Assembly: GCF_965638725.1 (NCBI RefSeq)
Contig: NC_134949.1
Span: forward strand, 127,780,294 to 127,844,293
Reading direction: 5' to 3'
DNA length: 64,000 nucleotides
Source of the DNA: Aptenodytes patagonicus
Lineage: Eukaryota > Chordata > Aves > Sphenisciformes > Spheniscidae
Shown: positions 59,501 to 64,000 of the stretch, piece by piece
Layout: each line of letters begins with the position of its first letter
How positions within the stretch are numbered: position 1 is the stretch's first letter
Position numbers and translations under genes: made by a program
Notes under the pieces: generated by a model
Told to the model about the DNA's origin: nothing
The model's input: the letters and a program-made list of their open reading frames with translations, nothing else
Database searches by the model: none

Positions 59501-60858
59501 GGATATTTAGGTCACCTCCCTCTCAAACATTGCGTTAAAAGGCTACTGTTCAGAAGAAGCTGAACAAGTGAAACTGAATCGCGACAACACTAACCAGTCC
59601 TGGAATTCTGATCTTTGTTGTCAGCATCTTTCAAAGACTGTGTGTGTTACCATAGAAGGGTCCCCTGCTCTGCAAAATTCAGAGTGGTTTGAATTAACTA
59701 TACATGCTACAAGAGGCTTATTTAGCAATAGGATGCCAAGCTACCAGGAGATGGGAGATCTTAAGAACTGGGAAGAGCTGTAGATGTTTTTTTTCAGGTC
59801 TTTCTCTCATGTGGATTTTAAAATAGGTGGGCTGTTTGCAGAGCGGCTGCCCTTCAGTTTCCCAGCTGAATGGCCGACAACAGCCTGAACTTTAACAGCA
59901 TGCAGACTTTCCACTTCTAAGTTATTTTTTTTGAATGAGTGGGATACTGTATTTATAAAGTGTTCTGGTTGTAATTTATAAAGATTTCACCATGTGCAAA
60001 AGCACATGTTTATGCGCAGGCAGTTCATCTTTGCGTTCATAATGTGATCTTCAAATTTGTGTAGGAGAGAAGAGCTTTTTCTTTTTGTGGTGGTTTGTTT
60101 GGGGTGTTTTTTTGTTGTCGTTCAGGGTGGGGTTTTTTCCATTTACCCTGAAAAGATGGTGTGGTGTGTGGCTGCTGCCAGTATTGGTATTCAGGCCAGA
60201 AGGGGCTGGTATGATCTTGTCTGAAAACACAGAACAAAAAACTTTGTCCGGCGTGTATTTGTTTTTGCTATCAGTCTGCTTGATAGTCTGCTCTATCTTT
60301 TTGGAAAGATACCTGCTTTTGTATATATGCAAAAAGAGATCTGACCACAAGGATAATTATGAATTGAGACTGATAACAGCGTTGTGAAATATTTGTCAGT
60401 GAAATAATCGAAAGAAGTATAGCCATTGTGTTCAGGTAGGAACACACTGCTGATGGCAGCCGAGGTGACAGGAAAGAGAATAAAAGTTGGATCCCATACA
60501 AAGAAGAAGGGAGGTGATGTGGGCCCCTGCCCTGCTGTACAGCTCTACCTTTCTTGCTTTCTTACCCTTTGGGTTGTGAATAGCAGACTGCACACAGCAC
60601 TGTACGAAGCAGCATTGCACTGAACATCCTCCTCCTCCTCCACAGGATCAAGCTCCCTGGTGCAATTCAGGCTGCCAATTCAGCTTGCGTGAACTGACTG
60701 GGGAACTGTTTGGGTTGTGTACCTGTTGGTTTTCCAAGCCACATTTTTCACCTATTATTCCTTCCTGACTGCAAAACAATGGGGTTTTATCTTAAGCTGC
60801 CTCAGTGACAGTCAGTCACCCAGCAGAACGCCTACTGCTTCTGGTTTAGTAGTTTTAC
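53576..60858. other. Non-coding stretch, nothing recognised
   Basis: Unique sequence with overlapping short frames. The part from about 58440 to 58800 is AT-rich with many TAAT and ATTA cores and looks like a conserved non-coding element, but conservation cannot be judged from one sequence. Confidence 0.35.
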
Positions 60859-60891
60859 CTCTCTCTCTCTCTCCCCCCCCCCCCCCCCCCC
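60859..60891. repeat. (CT)7 followed by C19
   Basis: A CT dinucleotide run merges into nineteen C. The minus strand would carry a G19 run. This is the third long C-homopolymer in the window. Confidence 0.9.
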
Positions 60892-63800
60892 GTGATGGAG
60901 ATGTTCCAAACCCAGATACTTCAGAATGGTGGCTTTCGTCTTTCCTCCCCCTCCATGTGGCCCCCACTTCCCTCCCGAGTTGAACCCTGGAAAATTTGCT
61001 TGTGGAAGCGTAGGCTTCCTATAAAGATATATCTAGAGGAGGTATCCTTGTCCATGTGACAAATGTCAGTCTGGTGACAGTAGGCTGGTTGGTCTTTCTC
61101 ACTTGTTCCAGATCCTGTCAAGAAGGCTGGGGACCGTAAAGTTATAAATGAGTGGCATGTATTCTGCTTCTCGGCTATCTTTTAGAGCAGCCTTTCTGCG
61201 CTGCTGGTAAGCTGTGAGCAGTTAGCAGTTTGGAGGTACGTTTGTAGGGTGAAATAATGCAAATGCTCTTCTGGGGAATTTCTGGATTTAGTATAGCAGA
61301 GCACTTGCAGGGGAGAACTGCTGCCTCTCCTTGGTTTTGCAGCTGTGATTCTTACAGCGTGTGGATAGCGCTGGTGTCATCTGGGGCCTTCACTTTATGT
61401 GTTATTCATTTACTTATTTATTAATCATCATCATAATAATAAATAATTATATTTATTTAAGCTTTTCCATCCTGGCAGTTCAGATTGGGGTAACGAAAGC
61501 TGGAGCAGAAGCATGAGGCATAAGCGAGCGAAGCCAATGTGCCGAGTCTTGCGTCTCCTAGCCTGCTCTAAGGCGGGGGTAGGAAGGAGGTGGTGGGTTT
61601 GCTACCGGACAGCCCCGAGAGCCTGCCTGCTCCTGCCGGTTCACTTGCACTGGTGATCATGCGTTACTGTGGATGCAATCATAGAATAAATCATATTGCT
61701 CTTCTTTTGCAGAAGGTAGTGTTTTATACCTAAAACTTAAAGCAGCTCAGCAATTCTCAAAAGACAGACTTCCAATTTCTTCCCAATTAGTATGTTGTAC
61801 TTCAGAGAAAAGCTTTGAACTTGGGTAGGGGCTTGTAGGCATGCATATGCGGTGTTTGCTGAGATTTCGTTTAGCAGCAGTCAGAAGCTTCTCCTTGTTC
61901 AGCCACAGCACATTTGCATGTTGACAGATACCTCCTGTTGGCTCTCTTTGTTCTTATGTTTGAGGGTTCTTTTTTTTTTTTTTGCATAATTTTCCATCCA
62001 GAAAGCAAAGTATATCATTCTTCTTCTAACACTTACCTCAGGTGATCGCAGATGAGACTTTTTTGTTTATCCTTTATTTTGCATCCCTGTTTTAACAAGT
62101 AAGGAAACTGTGCCACAAAGCATTTTCCAGATTCACACAATCTATCTAGAAGGAGATGGGTCTCTACGTTTCACAGCTTGGTGTGTAGACGCACTTACAC
62201 TCCTGAAATTTCTTTTGTAGTTTATTTTTATCTAAATACAAAGGATGAATTCCCACTTGCCTTGAAAATTTGACCACTTGGAGTGAAGAGGAGCATTTTG
62301 TGTAGTCTTAGAGATGAGCAGACACTACTGAGGTTTTTCTTAATCATCAGAGACTAAGATTGGCAACATTATATAATGACATAACATTGATCTATTTTAT
62401 ACAATGCAAGAGACCTATTACTCAAATAATTTTGTACTAATAGGGCTTCTGTTAGATAACTCCTTTTCTGTTTGTTATATAAGGGCTGGTATTACAGAAT
62501 CACTGTTTGAATACCAGCACTGTAATTTTAGAATTGCTTTTATAATAGAAATACCAAGTAAGCCTTGCTCCAAATGTAGGCAATTATTGCAATATCTTAA
62601 ATTTTTTTTTTTCCCCCAAATGAGGCCTCTTGATAATTGCTGTTTTGGTTTTTATTTACAAAATCCTGAGGCTGTCCTGTGCCCAGTCATATTCCATTAT
62701 ATGCATTTTCTGTAATGAATATTGTGCACTGGAAAAGTATTGATCAGCAGTCCTGGAAACTGGTGATTGAGCTTCACCTACGAAAACATTGCAAGTGCCA
62801 GTTTACAGACTGCACCTCTGGAACCCTCCTGTCATCTTTTGAACTATACGTGTGTTTGTCTCTCGGGTTTTGGGGGTTATTTTAATATAATGTAATATAA
62901 TTTTATTTCTGTAATTGAGAACAGAATCAGCATGAGCAGTCGCAAAATGAGATTGGGGAACACAGTCAGTAAAAATTCCTTTGGAGCCCACAGAAACTGA
63001 TTATTCCCAAGCAAGGAATTTATTTGCAAGCTATCTCCTTCACTGACAAAGATGTAGATAGTAGTAAGACTTTTATCTATGTAGTCACTTGAGAAATGAG
63101 GTTGAGCTATAGGTGAGGTTGGAAAAAGTTTTACAATAGACCTGGACTTTGTGCAGGGTATAAGAGGGCAGGAGGACCTATTGACTTGGTGCATAGAGAG
63201 CGCCTGAAATTTTCCTTTAATTCATGAATGCTGTGATGCTTCTGTCCTGGTTGAGAAGTTGGTTTCCACTGGACCCTCTTCACCACACTTTCTGGAGTAT
63301 GTCATATTTATTTTGTGTGTGCTTTTAAACTCAGAGGCAGCCTCTTATATTCTTTTTCCACCAAGCTCCATTGAACTTCATACCAGATAAAATTTCCTAT
63401 CTGGCTGTGATTTTTAAATTCACAGCCTCTTTTTTCCTTTTTGGCCAAATAGTTCCAAGTATTGTCTGTTTCTTTGATTGTAAAAACTTTCTATTGATTG
63501 ATTGTATCTTAAGTGTTTTTCTACTGTCTCTTTCCACTTTATTGAAATCTCCTAAAATGTCTGACTCCACTGACAGGGCAGCCAAGGGTTTAAGAGGAGC
63601 TAACAGCATGCCGTAGCTTTCTGTAGTGCTGCTGCTAAAGTTCAGTCAGAGAATAGGAGCGTCAGGGGGCTGACTACCACTTTAATTTTTCTTTGGCATT
63701 TAAGCTAGATTTTGTTTGGATTTTGTTTCTTCTTATTTCTTTTAGAGGCCTGACTCTTACCAGGTGAGGATCAGTTACGCCAGTGAAAACTGTATCTGCA

Positions 63801-64000
63801 CGAAGGGCTGTGTTGGTGTAATGGTAGGTGAATGGGAATCACACTCTTCAGTGCAACTGTGGTGTCTCTGTGTGGACGTGGCCTCAAGTCTCTCTCTATC
63901 TGGACTGTCCAGATTATGGTGCAGAACAGCCAGACAGGCCCCTGACCCTTAATCACACCGGTGGCACCATGTTCCTGCCGCCTGTGTAGGGTGTAACCGC
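60892..64000. other. Non-coding stretch to the window end
   Basis: Apart from the possible SINE relic at about 62085-62170, no exon, repeat family or RNA gene was recognised. There is a T-run at about 61970-61984. Confidence 0.4.
62085..62170 (-). mobile_element. Possible MIR-like SINE relic (weak)
   Basis: TTTTAACAAGTAAGGAAACTG, then GCCACAAAGC and a CAGATTCACACAATC segment follow the order of the conserved part of MIR. The match is loose and could be chance. Confidence 0.25.

Noticed and set aside
61678..61700. CR1-tail-like AATCATAGAATAAATCATA
   Set aside because: Only about 19 bases match, and none of the upstream CR1 segments is present next to it.
1..64000. CRISPR array, rRNA, operon or prokaryotic features
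   Set aside because: None was seen. The sequence is vertebrate in composition and repeat content.

Overview
The window reads as a bird (avian) nuclear genome segment, and most of it is non-coding. The evidence is a CR1 LINE 3' end with the ATTCTATGATT tail (53.3-53.6 kb), an env-less endogenous retrovirus with the LTR type that is abundant in birds (ends near TGTCCTGGTTT, 15.66-22.39 kb), a single sharp CpG-island promoter (about 1.55-3.05 kb) and low overall repeat density. I cannot name the species. The LTR family suggests a neoavian bird, but that is inference.

Layout. 1-1.5 kb: AT-rich flank holding a candidate small terminal coding exon on the minus strand (1003-1098). 1.55-3.05 kb: CpG island, with a 12-bp palindrome that places Kozak-like start codons on both strands, a strong CTCF-type site, an ETS-type site, two GC-rich pentanucleotide repeats and several splice-donor-like sites. 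It is probably a bidirectional promoter. I could not identify the gene on either side. 3-15.6 kb: non-coding DNA with two ancient tRNA-derived SINE (MIR-like) relics, two short tandem duplications and a long C/T homopolymer tract. 15,656-22,390: a full-length ERV on the minus strand, with 5-bp target duplications (ACTAG), two LTRs differing at about 6-7% of positions by hand count, a primer-binding site resembling tRNA-Lys, gag, pro, RT, RNase H and integrase, and no env. It is disabled by frameshifts and stop codons. 22.4-64 kb: non-coding DNA with an ancient CR1/L3-type relic (30.3-30.65 kb), a candidate solo LTR (about 36.1-36.9 kb), an unexplained G+C-richer block (37.3-41.5 kb), microsatellites and poly-C tracts, and the CR1 copy.

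How the parts relate. The CpG island is the only convincing host promoter, and the remaining roughly 60 kb fits a long first intron or intergenic DNA. The most informative structure is the ERV. After an internal gag frameshift, gag, pro, RT and the start of RNase H lie in one frame, separated at the gag/pro junction by a single UAG. This implies that the ancestor made Pol by stop-codon readthrough. The most novel host-side candidate is a two-exon minus-strand micro-ORF (about 41 codons) starting in the CpG island. It is a hypothesis from splice signals and reading frame only.
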